A stretch of DNA of 34,012 nt from Holophagaceae bacterium (lineage in GTDB: Bacteria; Acidobacteriota; Holophagae; Holophagales; Holophagaceae): contig JANYIU010000126.1 of the NCBI GenBank assembly GCA_025361955.1, forward strand, positions 1-34,012. Direction: 5' to 3'. Below are positions 1 to 8,451 of this stretch, in pieces (within the stretch, counting starts at the first letter, position 1; each line of letters opens with the position of its first letter). Under the pieces are notes generated by a model, which was not told the DNA's origin, searched no databases, and saw nothing but the letters and a program-made list of their open reading frames with translations. The position numbers and the translations under genes are program-made.

Positions 1-545
1 CCGCTGCCAGGCATTGAAGACCTCCGGATTGAGCGGCTCCCCCGCCGACGAGCAATGCACCAACTTGCTCCAGTCGTACTCCGCCAGGTTCTCCTTGATC
101 AAAAAGCGCAGCGCCGTGGGCGGGGCACAGAAGGTCTGCACCCCGTAGCGGGAGGTCACCTCCAGCAGTTGCAGCGGGTCAAAGCGGTCCACGTCGCAGA
201 CAAAGATCCCCGTGCCGCAGACCCACTGCCCGTAGATCATCCCCCACGTCGCCTTGGCCCAACCGGTATCCGACAGCGTGCAGTGCAGCCCGTCGTCGAG
301 CACCTGCTGCCAGTACCCGGCGGTGAGGATGTGCCCCAGCGGGTAGGTGAAGTTGTGCCACACCATCTTGGGATAGCCGGTGGTGCCAGAGGTGAAATAG
401 AGCAGCGAAATATCGCCATTCTCAGGCAACTCTTCCGCACTTGGTTTCGTGACCGTGGCTTCCGCTCGCAGGTATTCCGCATCGAAGTCGATCCAGCCAG
501 GCCTCGATCCACCGACGATTAGACCTGCTTGATTTTCTCTTGCAT
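1..545 (-). pseudogene. Remnant of an AMP-forming acyl-CoA synthetase, 5' part deleted
   Basis: Reading the minus strand from about 535 down to the window edge gives a coherent AMP-binding enzyme fragment. It contains a VGGSRPGWIDFD stretch, then the adenylate-binding loop YFTSGTTGYPKM, then SDTGWAKATWGMIYGQW and FCAPPTALRF. This pattern is typical of medium-chain or benzoate-type acyl-CoA synthetases, which activate a carboxylic acid with ATP and CoA. About 150-180 residues that normally precede the SGTTG loop are missing. No start codon with a ribosome site lies in this frame. In another frame an ATG at 545 follows a GGGAG ribosome site at about 7 nt and reads MQEKIKQV before a TAA at 519. 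That could be the original N-terminus, joined out of frame to the middle of the gene by an internal deletion. The C-terminal part lies outside the window, so only the 5' damage can be judged. Confidence 0.6.
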
Positions 546-688
546 GGCAGGACTCCCATGGGGCAGCCAGAAACCTATATCCTCGCCAAGCCGCGAGAAC
601 GTGCGACCTGAACGAGTGCGGGTGCGTTCCAGAATGCCATGAAGGCATGCCTGGTTGACGTTTGTGTCCAACCTGGACAACCCTTTTG

Positions 689-2173
689 TCAGATGTCCTT
701 TACGCCCCCAGGAGGGGGCTTGGGTGGCAGCTTCTGCTGAATGCCTTCCAGTTCATCCTGTCGTGCTCCCATGCTGGGGCGGATAGGCGGTGGCGGCGGG
801 GGCTTCTTGGGCGCAGGGGGCGGGAGTGGGCTGTTCTTGATGAGGCTCTGCAGGTTGTGCACGGCCTCGGGGCGACCCGGCTCCTCGCGTAGGACGCGCT
901 GGAGGAACTCCTTGGCCTCTTCCGGGCGCTCCAGTGCCATGCAGGCGCGGGCCGCGAGCAGCAACGCGGGCGCCCGCCAGACCGGAATCGGCTTGGGCGC
1001 GCCTTGGCCTGTGAGCGGAGTCAGAATCGTCAGCGCAGCCCCGAAGTCCTGGGCCTTGAGATTGATCCTGGCGGCGAGCAGGCGGTGGTTGGGCTGGTCA
1101 CCCCGGGGCATCCATTTCTGGGCCAAGGCGAGCTCGCCGCGTTCCAGGGCCTCCTGGGCCACCCAAGCCTTGATGCCCTGGGGCCAGGGCAGGGCCGCTC
1201 GTCCTGGCGAAGCCCAGCCCAGGCAGACCAGCAGGCTGAGAGCAAGGCGCCAGGCTCGGAGGGGCTTGCCCGTGGCCAAGAGCCAGAGCCCCAGCCCAAT
1301 CAGGGCGAACCACGCCCCCAGCTCCGGGTGGGCTGGTTGCCTGGAACGCGCCAGCGGCATGGCGAGCTGGCCGTCGGCCAGTTTGTGGAAGAGCGCGGCC
1401 AGATTCTCCTTGGGATCCAGTAACGTTCCGCCACTGCCCTCGGCGAGGACCTTGAGCAACTGGGGATTCGCGGTGCTGATGGCCGTTGGCTCCTTGGGGT
1501 CCACGCTGGGCACCGGCTGCGCTGCTGAGTCGCCCAGGGCCAGCGCGTAGAGGGGCAGTTTCGCGTCCTGGAGGAACGTCAGCGCCCGCTGCTGAGCCTC
1601 ACTGCCACCCTCCCAGGTTTCCTCGCCATCGCTCACCAGCAGGATGACCGCCGGGGTCTGCCGCTCAACCGTCGCAACGATCTGCGGGATTCCGCGCCCC
1701 AGGCTCGTTCCAGGGGAACCAATCGCTCCGGGCTGCACGGCCTTCAGCGCATCCCGCAGCAGAGCTCCGTCTTCCCCAGGGGGCATGAGCGGAATCGTGT
1801 CCCCGGTGAGGAGATCCAGGCTGAATTGGACGACGTTCCCCGGTTGGGACCAGAGTCGATCAAGAATGGCTGTGGCCGCTTCCCAGCGACTGTTCCCAGC
1901 GCAATCCCGCACCAGCATGGAACGGCTGGCGTCCACCACGACATGCACGGTCAACCTAGGCACTTCAGGCAATCCCCAGCGGGGTTCGGCCAGGCCGACG
2001 CCCAGCCCGGCAAGCACCAGGGCCATGCCCAAGCCCTGGATGAGGGGCCGCTGACCCACTACCCGGACCCCCTGACCGGGCCGGGCCTGGGCCCAGAGTC
2101 CGAAGCTCAGGGTCAGCAGCACCATTACCCCGGCGGGGATCAGGACGATGGGATAGGTGAAGGTGGGAATCAT
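689..2173 (-). CDS. VWA-TPR membrane protein, BatB/BatC-like
   Basis: A 494-residue protein. Two hydrophobic segments near residues 8-26 and 45-62 are followed by a von Willebrand A domain with the metal-site motif VVVDASRSM and a conserved VSDGEE. A further membrane segment follows (about 290-330). The C-terminal region has alanine- and leucine-rich helical repeats resembling TPRs (AARACMALERPEEAKEFLQRVLREEPGRPEAVHNL). It ends in a proline-rich tail. This combines the layout of BatB (membrane VWA) with BatC (TPR) of the Bacteroides aerotolerance locus. Such proteins are thought to act in the cell envelope, but their molecular role is not firmly known. The ATG overlaps the upstream stop in ATGA, so translation is probably coupled. 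It is the last gene of the cluster. Confidence 0.75.
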   Translation of the reverse strand: MIPTFTYPIVLIPAGVMVLLTLSFGLWAQARPGQGVRVVGQRPLIQGLGMALVLAGLGVGLAEPRWGLPEVPRLTVHVVVDASRSMLVRDCAGNSRWEAATAILDRLWSQPGNVVQFSLDLLTGDTIPLMPPGEDGALLRDALKAVQPGAIGSPGTSLGRGIPQIVATVERQTPAVILLVSDGEETWEGGSEAQQRALTFLQDAKLPLYALALGDSAAQPVPSVDPKEPTAISTANPQLLKVLAEGSGGTLLDPKENLAALFHKLADGQLAMPLARSRQPAHPELGAWFALIGLGLWLLATGKPLRAWRLALSLLVCLGWASPGRAALPWPQGIKAWVAQEALERGELALAQKWMPRGDQPNHRLLAARINLKAQDFGAALTILTPLTGQGAPKPIPVWRAPALLLAARACMALERPEEAKEFLQRVLREEPGRPEAVHNLQSLIKNSPLPPPAPKKPPPPPPIRPSMGARQDELEGIQQKLPPKPPPGGVKDI

Positions 2174-2946
2174 TCCGTTGGGATCTCGGCAGGCAGGGCC
2201 TGGATGACACTACCGAAATCCCCCATGCGGCACGGGTAAGCGGGACGCTTCCAGTCGCCACAATGGGCGAGCCATCGGCCGCGGGTTCCGCCCAGGGCGA
2301 AGGCCTCCTCCATGGCAGCTGCCAGCCCGTCGAGCAGGGCCGAGACGGTGGTGGCCGCCTGTCCCATGGGCATATCGCCGCCGTGCTCCCCGCCGAGATA
2401 GAGGGCGAAGGCCACCAGGGTGCCGACGATCTGGACGACCCTTTCCCGCAGGCCCGCTTGGCTCTCGAAGCGGAGGTCCTCGGGATTGACGGCCAGGATT
2501 CGGGACCCCAGCAACCCGATGGTCAGGGCCGAGACATGGTGGTCAAGGTGGTTCCAGATCCAGCGGACCAGTTGCGACCGATCCGCGGCTTTCAGATCCA
2601 ACCGCAGTTCAGGCAACACCAAGTCCGGACCATCCGCCACCAGGAAGGCCAGTTCATAGAACAGGCTCTCCGCTTGGGTCCGCTGTTTTGCGGTCCAGCG
2701 CGGGTTCTTGCCCGGCAGACAGTCGAAGCCCATCTCACGGAAGTCGCGCGCGAGCGACTTGAAGGCAGGAGGATCGAAGGTGGGAATGCCTTTGATGACC
2801 GTCCACCAGCGCAACAGCCGCTGGGCGAGAAAGGCCAGGGTTTCCGGTGGACGCCGGACCTCGCGGGCGACCAGGAGCGCGCTGGCGCGATTGAGCACTG
2901 CGACGGGAAGCAGGGGTGAAGCTGCCGTGGTTGTTCTCGGTTTCAT
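2170..2946 (-). CDS. Unrecognised 258-aa protein within the Bat cluster
   Basis: I do not recognise a family. The start at 2946 (MKPRTTTAASPLLPV) is chosen because its ATG overlaps the BatA stop as ATGA, like the other junctions of this cluster. A longer reading from 3042 would run deep into BatA. The protein is probably soluble: no signal peptide and no clear membrane segment. It has mostly helical character, with a WIWNHLDHHVSALTIGLLGSR stretch in the middle and a glycine-rich region near ALYLGGEHGGDMPMGQAA. Its position between two VWA genes with overlaps on both sides suggests that it works with the Bat-like proteins. That role is inferred from position only. Confidence 0.7.
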   Translation of the reverse strand: MKPRTTTAASPLLPVAVLNRASALLVAREVRRPPETLAFLAQRLLRWWTVIKGIPTFDPPAFKSLARDFREMGFDCLPGKNPRWTAKQRTQAESLFYELAFLVADGPDLVLPELRLDLKAADRSQLVRWIWNHLDHHVSALTIGLLGSRILAVNPEDLRFESQAGLRERVVQIVGTLVAFALYLGGEHGGDMPMGQAATTVSALLDGLAAAMEEAFALGGTRGRWLAHCGDWKRPAYPCRMGDFGSVIQALPAEIPTE

Positions 2947-3899
2947 GAATTCTCCAGCCAGGATGGACGTGGTTTTCCTCGCTTGCGCACCAGATCGCAG
3001 GCCAAGGGGAGAGCCAGCAGGACGGCAGCCATCAGGAACCATCGGGCCAGGGGCCTGCCCTCCGAGGGCGGGTCCACCGGCAGGGCGGTCTTTTCCAGTT
3101 GATCCACGGCCAGCAAGCTTCTGGCCAGTCCCTGCGGATCGTCGGCCGCCAGGGCCTCCCCACCTGTGGCTTGAGCCACCCGCTTGAGGGTTTCTGGGTC
3201 AGTCTCCACCTTGAGCTTGGTGAAGCCGCCTCCTTCGATGGGGTACAGGCTTTCGCCCTTGCCCCCCATCGCGACAGTGTGGATGCGGATGCCCTGGCCC
3301 TTGGCCTCCTCCGCCGCTTCCAGTACGGTGACGCGGCCCCGATTCTGGGCGCCATCGGTGAGCAGCAGGATGACTCGGGAACGGGCCGGGCTGTCCGAAA
3401 GCCTGCGCACCGCCGTCATGAGCGCGGAGCCGATGGCCGTGCCGTCGTCCCGGCTGCTCAGTTCGAGGCGGTCAAGCATCGTGTAGAGGCGCACGTGATC
3501 CGCGGTGAGGGGGCTTAGGGTCACGGGATGTCCGCTGAAGAGCACCAGCGCGAAGCGATCATCCGGGCGTCCCGCGATGAAGGTTTTCAGCAGGCGCCGC
3601 GCGGCGCTCCAGCGATCTTCCTGGCCATCATCGAGGGCCCTCATGGAGCTGGACCCATCCAGCACCACTGCGAAGTCCACCACCGGCGCCCGGCCCCAGG
3701 CGGTCTCGCGCCATTCCGGCCCCGCCGCGGCAAGCACCAAAAGGGTCGCGAGCAGCGCGGGCACCAGCTGGGACATGACCCGCGCAAATCGGCCGGTGGG
3801 GCGCTCATGGGGGATTCCCCAGCGGTAGGGAGCCCGCCAGGAATACCAAAGGGCCGGCAGCAGAAATAGAACCATGAAGGGGTAGCGGAGGGCGATCAT
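2943..3899 (-). CDS. batA: BatA-like VWA domain membrane protein
   Basis: A 318-residue protein with the standard BatA plan. It has a short N-terminal membrane segment (FMVLFLLPALWYSW), a second one around residues 47-63, a VWA domain of about 170 residues, and a C-terminal membrane segment (WFLMAAVLLALPLACDLV) ending in basic residues. The metal-ion site DGSSSM is intact, and the downstream threonine/aspartate motifs (DGTAIGSALMTA, LLLTDGAQNRG) are present. The VWA domain should therefore face the periplasm, anchored at both ends. It lies in a run of overlapping genes (ATGA with the gene before and after), which implies a coupled operon. Bat proteins have been linked to stress or aerotolerance in Bacteroides and Leptospira, but the activity is unproven. 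Confidence 0.85.
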   Translation of the reverse strand: MIALRYPFMVLFLLPALWYSWRAPYRWGIPHERPTGRFARVMSQLVPALLATLLVLAAAGPEWRETAWGRAPVVDFAVVLDGSSSMRALDDGQEDRWSAARRLLKTFIAGRPDDRFALVLFSGHPVTLSPLTADHVRLYTMLDRLELSSRDDGTAIGSALMTAVRRLSDSPARSRVILLLTDGAQNRGRVTVLEAAEEAKGQGIRIHTVAMGGKGESLYPIEGGGFTKLKVETDPETLKRVAQATGGEALAADDPQGLARSLLAVDQLEKTALPVDPPSEGRPLARWFLMAAVLLALPLACDLVRKRGKPRPSWLENS

Positions 3900-4717
3900 C
3901 GGCGTTCCTCTAAGACCTTCAGCAAGTCACCCAGGGGCGGGAAGGGCGGGTCCTTCCTGGAAAACCGCGCCGCATCAAGGCTCTGAATCCAGGTGGCCCA
4001 GCTATCCAGATGGTGCGCTTGGGACTCACGGATGCCCCAGCTGCGGGCCTCCTCTCCAAAGTGAGCCGCCAACAGGTCCCGTCCCAGCGCATGAGCGTAG
4101 TCCAAAGTTTTACGATCCGTCGTTGCGGGTGGCCAGTGGTGGGAGAAGGCGCTGCGCGCATGCTTTCTGGCTCGGCTGGGCAAAGACCGCCGCCAGCGCC
4201 GCCAGATCCACCAACCCAGAGTCGTCAGGGGCAGCACGAGCAGGCTCGCCCAAGCCCAGGGAAAGGGGATGTACGGGATGACATCCCCTTGACCCCCGCC
4301 CACCCCCAGCCATGGCGTCTGGAAGGGAACGGTGCGAGGGATCTTGACGCGCAATTCTGGAGACTGCCGCCCATCCCCGAAGTTCACCGGCGGGATCACG
4401 GCGATGCCGGGTAGCATGGGCTGCACCGTGAGTCGCCAGCCGCGCCCGTCCGGTGTGGGCTCGACACTGCGAAGCGCCAGCGGACCGAGCTGCTCATCGC
4501 CCGGGCGCGGCAATGGAGGCTGCGCCGGATCCTCTTCCCGGAGCTCCAGGACTGACAAGGCTCCGAAAGGCAGTGTCTCGGGGGTCTTCCAGGTGGGTGC
4601 GGCAGGGAGAAAATTCACTACGAAGACACCAAGACACAAAGAAAATATAGTAATAAATATTTTATGTATCGGCTTTGTGGCTTTGTGGCTCTGTGTCTTG
4701 GTGGTGATTCTTTTCAC
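3896..4717 (-). CDS. Single-pass membrane protein of the Bat cluster (DUF4381-like position), repeat-encoded N-terminus
   Basis: A 273-residue protein with a GTG start overlapping the DUF58 stop (GTGA). Residues 1 to about 36 are read from a dispersed inverted repeat. They form a basic segment (KRITTKTQSHKATKP) followed by a hydrophobic core (FITIFSLCLGVFVV) and a plausible cleavage site near LPAAP, so the repeat appears to supply the signal peptide. The mature part starts with a beta-rich extracytoplasmic region of about 110 residues. A transmembrane helix (WAWASLLVLPLTTLGWWIW) then leads to a very basic cytoplasmic segment (RRWRRSLPSRARKHAR) and a helical tail. A small membrane protein with this topology between DUF58 and BatA is usual in Bat loci. 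Its assignment to DUF4381 is by position and shape, not by a clear motif. Confidence 0.7.
   Translation of the reverse strand: MKRITTKTQSHKATKPIHKIFITIFSLCLGVFVVNFLPAAPTWKTPETLPFGALSVLELREEDPAQPPLPRPGDEQLGPLALRSVEPTPDGRGWRLTVQPMLPGIAVIPPVNFGDGRQSPELRVKIPRTVPFQTPWLGVGGGQGDVIPYIPFPWAWASLLVLPLTTLGWWIWRRWRRSLPSRARKHARSAFSHHWPPATTDRKTLDYAHALGRDLLAAHFGEEARSWGIRESQAHHLDSWATWIQSLDAARFSRKDPPFPPLGDLLKVLEERR
4614..4717. repeat. Dispersed inverted repeat (ACCAAGACACAAAG type) inserted at a gene start
   Basis: The left arm contains ACGAAGACACCAAGACACAAAG. The right arm contains CTTTGTGGCTTTGTGGCTCTGTGTCTTGGTGGTG, whose complement repeats ACCAAGACACAGAG and CACAAAG. The arms flank an A/T-rich centre (about 4643-4670) that stands out from the GC-rich surroundings. 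I recall this motif family (near-palindromes around CACCACGAAGACAC...) as an intergenic repeat in several phyla, often mis-annotated as small proteins. Here the right end encodes the start codon and first residues of the overlapping membrane-protein gene. Copy number cannot be judged from this window. Confidence 0.7.
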
Positions 4718-5487
4718 GCCCCACCGCCCTTCAGCCAGGCGCCCAGCTTCAGGACAGGATCGTCGAAGAGGTCCCAGACCTGACGTTCGATCGCGGCAGA
4801 GAAGCCTGGCTCAGGCCAGTTGGGGGCGTGTTTCAGGTGGGGATTCTCGGGCCGGAACCAGACCACGCGATGCCGTGCTGCCAAGGGTTTTAGGAAGGGT
4901 GCCAAGCCCTGTAGACCCGCGCCATTGCTCAGTATCCAGATCCGGTGTCCCTTGCCGTGCTCGCCCCAGTGCCCTATTGCCTGCTGCCAGCTTGCGGGCG
5001 TGGGGATGGCCGGGCCGCGCTCCACCAGGGCTTCCAGAAGATGCAGGCCGGCCCCGCGGCCGCGCTTGGGGGCGATGCGCAGGGCAGGGGTGCGTCCGTC
5101 TCCGGGCACCAGCAAGCCCAAGCGATCCTGGCCCGCGTTCATGGTCGCCATGGCCGCGCCGCTGATCTCCAGGGCCCAGCGCATGGGGCTCACGGGATCC
5201 CCCAGGAACATGGATGGAGAAGGGTCCACCACCAGCCACAGGATCAGCTCACGGCTGGATTCGAAGCGCTTGATGATGGGTGACCCAACCCGGGCGGTGA
5301 GGGGCCAGTTGATGGCCCTTGGATCATCGCCAGGCACGTAGGGTCGGTTCTCCACGAAGGTGAGGCCGGAGCCTTTCAGCTTGCTGGGATGCAGTCCCTC
5401 GGTACCCCCCGGCAGAACCCTTCTCAGCCGCAGCGGCAGGCGCCGCAGGCGGGCCAGGAAGCGATTCCAGTGGCGGGGCTGAGTCAT
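4714..5487 (-). CDS. DUF58 (VWA-like) domain protein
   Basis: A 257-residue protein with the DUF58 signature: YVPGDDPRAINWPLTAR, then PIIKRFESSRELILWLVVDPSPSM, the strand and metal-site region of a degenerate VWA fold. DUF58 proteins sit with MoxR AAA ATPases and Bat proteins, where they are thought to act as partners in maturing or assembling complexes. No membrane segment is evident, so it is probably cytoplasmic. The first 20 residues are strongly basic. It starts 6 bp after the stop of the DUF4139 gene and overlaps the next gene by GTGA, so it lies inside the same transcription unit. The MoxR ATPase that normally precedes DUF58 is absent here. Confidence 0.85.
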   Translation of the reverse strand: MTQPRHWNRFLARLRRLPLRLRRVLPGGTEGLHPSKLKGSGLTFVENRPYVPGDDPRAINWPLTARVGSPIIKRFESSRELILWLVVDPSPSMFLGDPVSPMRWALEISGAAMATMNAGQDRLGLLVPGDGRTPALRIAPKRGRGAGLHLLEALVERGPAIPTPASWQQAIGHWGEHGKGHRIWILSNGAGLQGLAPFLKPLAARHRVVWFRPENPHLKHAPNWPEPGFSAAIERQVWDLFDDPVLKLGAWLKGGGA

Positions 5488-5493
5488 GGAGGA

Positions 5494-7173
5494 TCAGGAT
5501 GCCTTCGGAAAGAGTGCTTCCATGCCCGTGACGATGCCCTCCTTGGGGGCGCGGATGGTGATGGGCAATTCCAGGCGCTTCTGTTCCTTGGGGGCCAGCT
5601 TGAGCTTCCAGCTCCGTACGCCGGGGATGGGTTCGGTCCAGCCGGTCGTGAATTCAGGCAGGAGGTTGATCTTCACCTGGTCGCTGACAGGTTTGAGGAT
5701 GCGGTCCTGCACTTCCACATCCAGGACCTCGGCCCCATCGTTGTCCAGTTCGATCTGCTCTCGGAGCAGCCACTGGCGCTCCTTGCTGAAGGAGCCGACC
5801 TGTTCGAACTTCGGCTCGACGCGACGGAAGGTGACCCGCACGGCTTTGTGAGGGCCGAAGCCCAAGGCAAAGGACTGACCCGCGGCAGGGATCGTCAAAG
5901 GAGCTTCGCCGAGGCGCTGATTGCCCGCGTATCTCACCACCGGTGAGCCTGGGAAGAGGGGCAGCCCGCCGGGAGCAGTGAAGCGTGCCAAGAGGTAGGC
6001 CGTGGGGTCCAGTCGCGGGGTGACAAATAGTGTGAGGGTAGGCTCCACATCCTTGGCTTGTACTTTGAAACGATGCGGTTCATTGTCTGATGGAACCTCC
6101 TTGCCGCCGTCCACGAGGAAGGTGGCAGCGAGGCCAGAGGCTTCTTCAATGACACTGGCTGAGGCTTCCACGGCCTCCTCCGCAGGGGGCGCCGGGGCCA
6201 TGAAATTCTCTGCCATGACTTGGACCTGCATCGACTTGTCGGCTCTCATCATCGGTGCCGGGGCCTCTGCATAGACCGGTGGGGGCGGCTGCTTCATCCA
6301 GTCCACGGACTGGCCGGCGCTGTAGACCGGCACGGCGAGGCTTCGGCTGGGCCGGGCATTGCTGATTTCCAGGCGTACTCCGTTCCAGTTTTCGCCCGTG
6401 TTCTGGGTCACCGAAGCATACAGGACGAGATCCAGTTTCTTCCGGTTCTCGGCCAGTCGCGCCTCGTACAAAGGCCGCCAGCGTGCGGCATGTGTGCGGT
6501 AGCTCAGCTCCACTTCGATGCTCCCTTCCTGGGCCGTCGTGAGTTCGAGGGTCACCCGGCTGGGGGCGGTGCGGCGCTCGCTGGAGCGTTTCTGGAACTC
6601 GGCCTTCACCCTGGCTTCTTCTTGCGCCAGTTTCTCGAGCTCCCGCTTGCGTTTACGTTCTGCCGTCAAAAGTTCCGTCATGCGGTTCTGCAGGCTCTTC
6701 CCAAGCTCCAAGATGCTCACTGGATTGGGCGTCGTATAGATCATGCGGCTGGAGAGTTCCTTGTCGTGGGCCGCCTGAAGCCCTTTCAGGAACGCCAGTT
6801 CCTGCTGGGCGGCTTCGCCCTGAGCCTCCAGGGCGTCGCGCTTTTCGCGCAGTACATCCCGCTCGGATTCCAGTTTCTTCCATTCGGCGGTTTCGGTCAC
6901 CACGCGTACATCGCTGGCCACGGAAAGATCCCCCAGACGTAGGCCCGCTGGCCCTCTTGCGGTGGCCTGCAGATCCTCCACGCGCAAGCCAGGGGGTAGG
7001 GCTTCCAGCTGCAGTTTGTGGGTGCCCTGGGAGGGCAAGCGCACCTTGCCCACTCGAGTCACCCAGGCCTCGTCCGGGTGCAGACGCACTCGAGTGATGG
7101 GGGCCTCGATGACGATAGGTTGCTGCGCCGCCAGGGCGGCGGAAAAGACGGAGAGTATGAGTAAACTGCGCAT
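5494..7173 (-). CDS. DUF4139-family exported protein
   Basis: A 559-residue protein starting at the ATG at 7173, which has a good ribosome site (GGGAGG, 6 nt away) and gives a clean signal peptide (MRSLLILSVFSAALAAQQ). An upstream in-frame start at 7227 has no such support. The N-terminal third matches the DUF4140 type (PITRVRLHPDEAWVTRVGKV). It is followed by a charged coiled coil (about residues 105-185) and the C-terminal DUF4139 beta domain (ELSYRTHAARWRPLYEARL, SVTQNTGENWNGVRLEISNARPS, and a late KLKLAPKEQKRLELPI). The family is widespread in envelopes (mucoidy-inhibitor MuiA-type annotations) with no established activity. A proline/alanine-rich insertion lies near residues 300-350. It is followed 6 bp later by DUF58, so co-transcription with the Bat-like genes is likely. 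Confidence 0.8.
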   Translation of the reverse strand: MRSLLILSVFSAALAAQQPIVIEAPITRVRLHPDEAWVTRVGKVRLPSQGTHKLQLEALPPGLRVEDLQATARGPAGLRLGDLSVASDVRVVTETAEWKKLESERDVLREKRDALEAQGEAAQQELAFLKGLQAAHDKELSSRMIYTTPNPVSILELGKSLQNRMTELLTAERKRKRELEKLAQEEARVKAEFQKRSSERRTAPSRVTLELTTAQEGSIEVELSYRTHAARWRPLYEARLAENRKKLDLVLYASVTQNTGENWNGVRLEISNARPSRSLAVPVYSAGQSVDWMKQPPPPVYAEAPAPMMRADKSMQVQVMAENFMAPAPPAEEAVEASASVIEEASGLAATFLVDGGKEVPSDNEPHRFKVQAKDVEPTLTLFVTPRLDPTAYLLARFTAPGGLPLFPGSPVVRYAGNQRLGEAPLTIPAAGQSFALGFGPHKAVRVTFRRVEPKFEQVGSFSKERQWLLREQIELDNDGAEVLDVEVQDRILKPVSDQVKINLLPEFTTGWTEPIPGVRSWKLKLAPKEQKRLELPITIRAPKEGIVTGMEALFPKAS

Positions 7174-7227
7174 TGCACCTCCCAGGGGATCGTACAAGTC
7201 TAGCCGCGCTTTTCTGGGGGAATCCAT

Positions 7228-8202
7228 TCAGGAGCAATCCGTCAATCGCTGGATCGCGCACTCGATCTCTTTGGTCTCAGGATGTGTTTTCCGCTGGGCT
7301 TCAAGGTATTCGAGCGCGACGGCATGCCCTTTGACTTCGCCGAGCGTTTCCCCCAGCAGCACGATGGCGCGTGTGTCTCCTGGCTTGCGCGAGAGCAGAC
7401 GTTGGTAGCTTTGCAGGGCGAGATCGAACTCTCCGCGATGCCGTTGCAGGCGCGCAAGGCCCAGAAGCGCCGAGGTGTCATGACCGAGAGCCAGGGCGCG
7501 CTGAAAGAGAGCCTCGGCCTTCGATAGATCCCCGATATGGAAGCAGCAGTCCCCCGCGCGGGTCAGAACCTGCGGATTGTTCGGATCCTCCGCCACGATC
7601 TCGTCCCAGTAAGGCGCGGCCTGCTCGTAGCGGCCGAGCCCGCGCAAAGCATCCGCCATGCCGAACACGGCGTAGGTGTTGTGGGGAGCGATCTTGATGG
7701 CGGCACCGAAGTAGTCGATGGCTTTCTCGAAATTGTGCTGCTTGCGATGGACGTTGCCCACCATCGTGATGATGTTGATGAGCCGCGGATCGATCTGCAG
7801 GAGTCGCTCCCAGTGGACCAGTGCCTCTTTGTAGCTGTGTTCCTTGTAGTAGAGATCGCCGAGCCCCATCAAGGCATAGCGGTTGGTTCCTTGCAGGTCC
7901 AAGGCCCTATGGTAGTAATCAATGGCGAGATCTCGGTGTCTCAGTTGCTTGTGTGCATCCCCGATGCGCGTGAGCAACGGTACATCTTTCGGGTGCTCCT
8001 TGATGCCCATCATCCAGAGGCGAAGACAGTTCTCGAAGTCCTTCAGCCCACGATAGGCGTCACCCATGGCAAGCAGGGCCGATCGATTGTCTGGATCCTG
8101 ATCCAGGGCCAGCTGGTAGTAGCCCAGCGCACTGGCAAAGTCTCGGGCCTTCCGGCTCTCATGGCCAAGCTCGAACAATCGTTGAACATCCATCATGACC
8201 AC
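7228..8202 (-). CDS. TPR-repeat protein
   Basis: A 324-residue protein made almost entirely of about eight tetratricopeptide repeats. Canonical units are visible: ALGYYQLALDQDPDNRSALLAMGDAY, AIDYYHRALDLQGTNRYALMGLGDLY, AIDYFGAAIKIAPHNTYAVFGMADAL, ALQSYQRLLSRKPGDTRAIVLLGETL. There is no signal peptide or enzyme domain, so it is likely a cytoplasmic protein-protein scaffold. The start is uncertain: GTG at 8202 or the tandem ATGs at 8196 and 8193, none with a strong ribosome site. It lies 54 bp before the DUF4139 gene on the same strand and could head that operon, but a link to Bat function is only positional. Confidence 0.8.
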   Translation of the reverse strand: MVMMDVQRLFELGHESRKARDFASALGYYQLALDQDPDNRSALLAMGDAYRGLKDFENCLRLWMMGIKEHPKDVPLLTRIGDAHKQLRHRDLAIDYYHRALDLQGTNRYALMGLGDLYYKEHSYKEALVHWERLLQIDPRLINIITMVGNVHRKQHNFEKAIDYFGAAIKIAPHNTYAVFGMADALRGLGRYEQAAPYWDEIVAEDPNNPQVLTRAGDCCFHIGDLSKAEALFQRALALGHDTSALLGLARLQRHRGEFDLALQSYQRLLSRKPGDTRAIVLLGETLGEVKGHAVALEYLEAQRKTHPETKEIECAIQRLTDCS

Positions 8203-8352
8203 ACGGGAACGGGAGCAGAGTCCGCTAGGTTTCCTATCGGAAACGTGCGCCGGATCTCAATAAACCTGCGTCCCGAGCCTTTATAATCCCTGGTCGGGGG
8301 AGAATCCCAGGGTGCGATGGCTGGAAGAGTAGTTGATCCAAAAAGTATCATT

Positions 8353-8368
8353 CAACGGATAATTCACA
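8353..8368 (+). promoter_or_regulatory. Conserved upstream block CAACGGATAATTCACA (rex1 leader)
   Basis: The 16-mer CAACGGATAATTCACA occurs here and again, identical, at 14125-14140 upstream of rex2. It ends in TTCACA, the half-site of the palindromes closer to the genes. Exact conservation within otherwise diverged leaders suggests a binding site, possibly an upstream half-operator or an activator site. The function is inferred. Confidence 0.55.
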
Positions 8369-8451
8369 CCTAATCCTACGCCTACCTAGGAAACGGTCCG
8401 CTCATGAAAGGCTTTGCTCATTGAGCCTGGATCTCAATAAGGCATCAGGTC

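Noticed and set aside
55-522. Plus-strand frame of 155 codons at the left edge
   Set aside because: It is the complement of the acyl-CoA synthetase remnant. The minus strand carries the recognisable SGTTG motif and the plus frame shows no family.
8282-8287. TATAAT hexamer as the rex1 promoter
   Set aside because: No -35 at suitable spacing, 281 bp from the gene, and not at a conserved distance from the shared leader blocks. The block at 8452-8507 is a better candidate.
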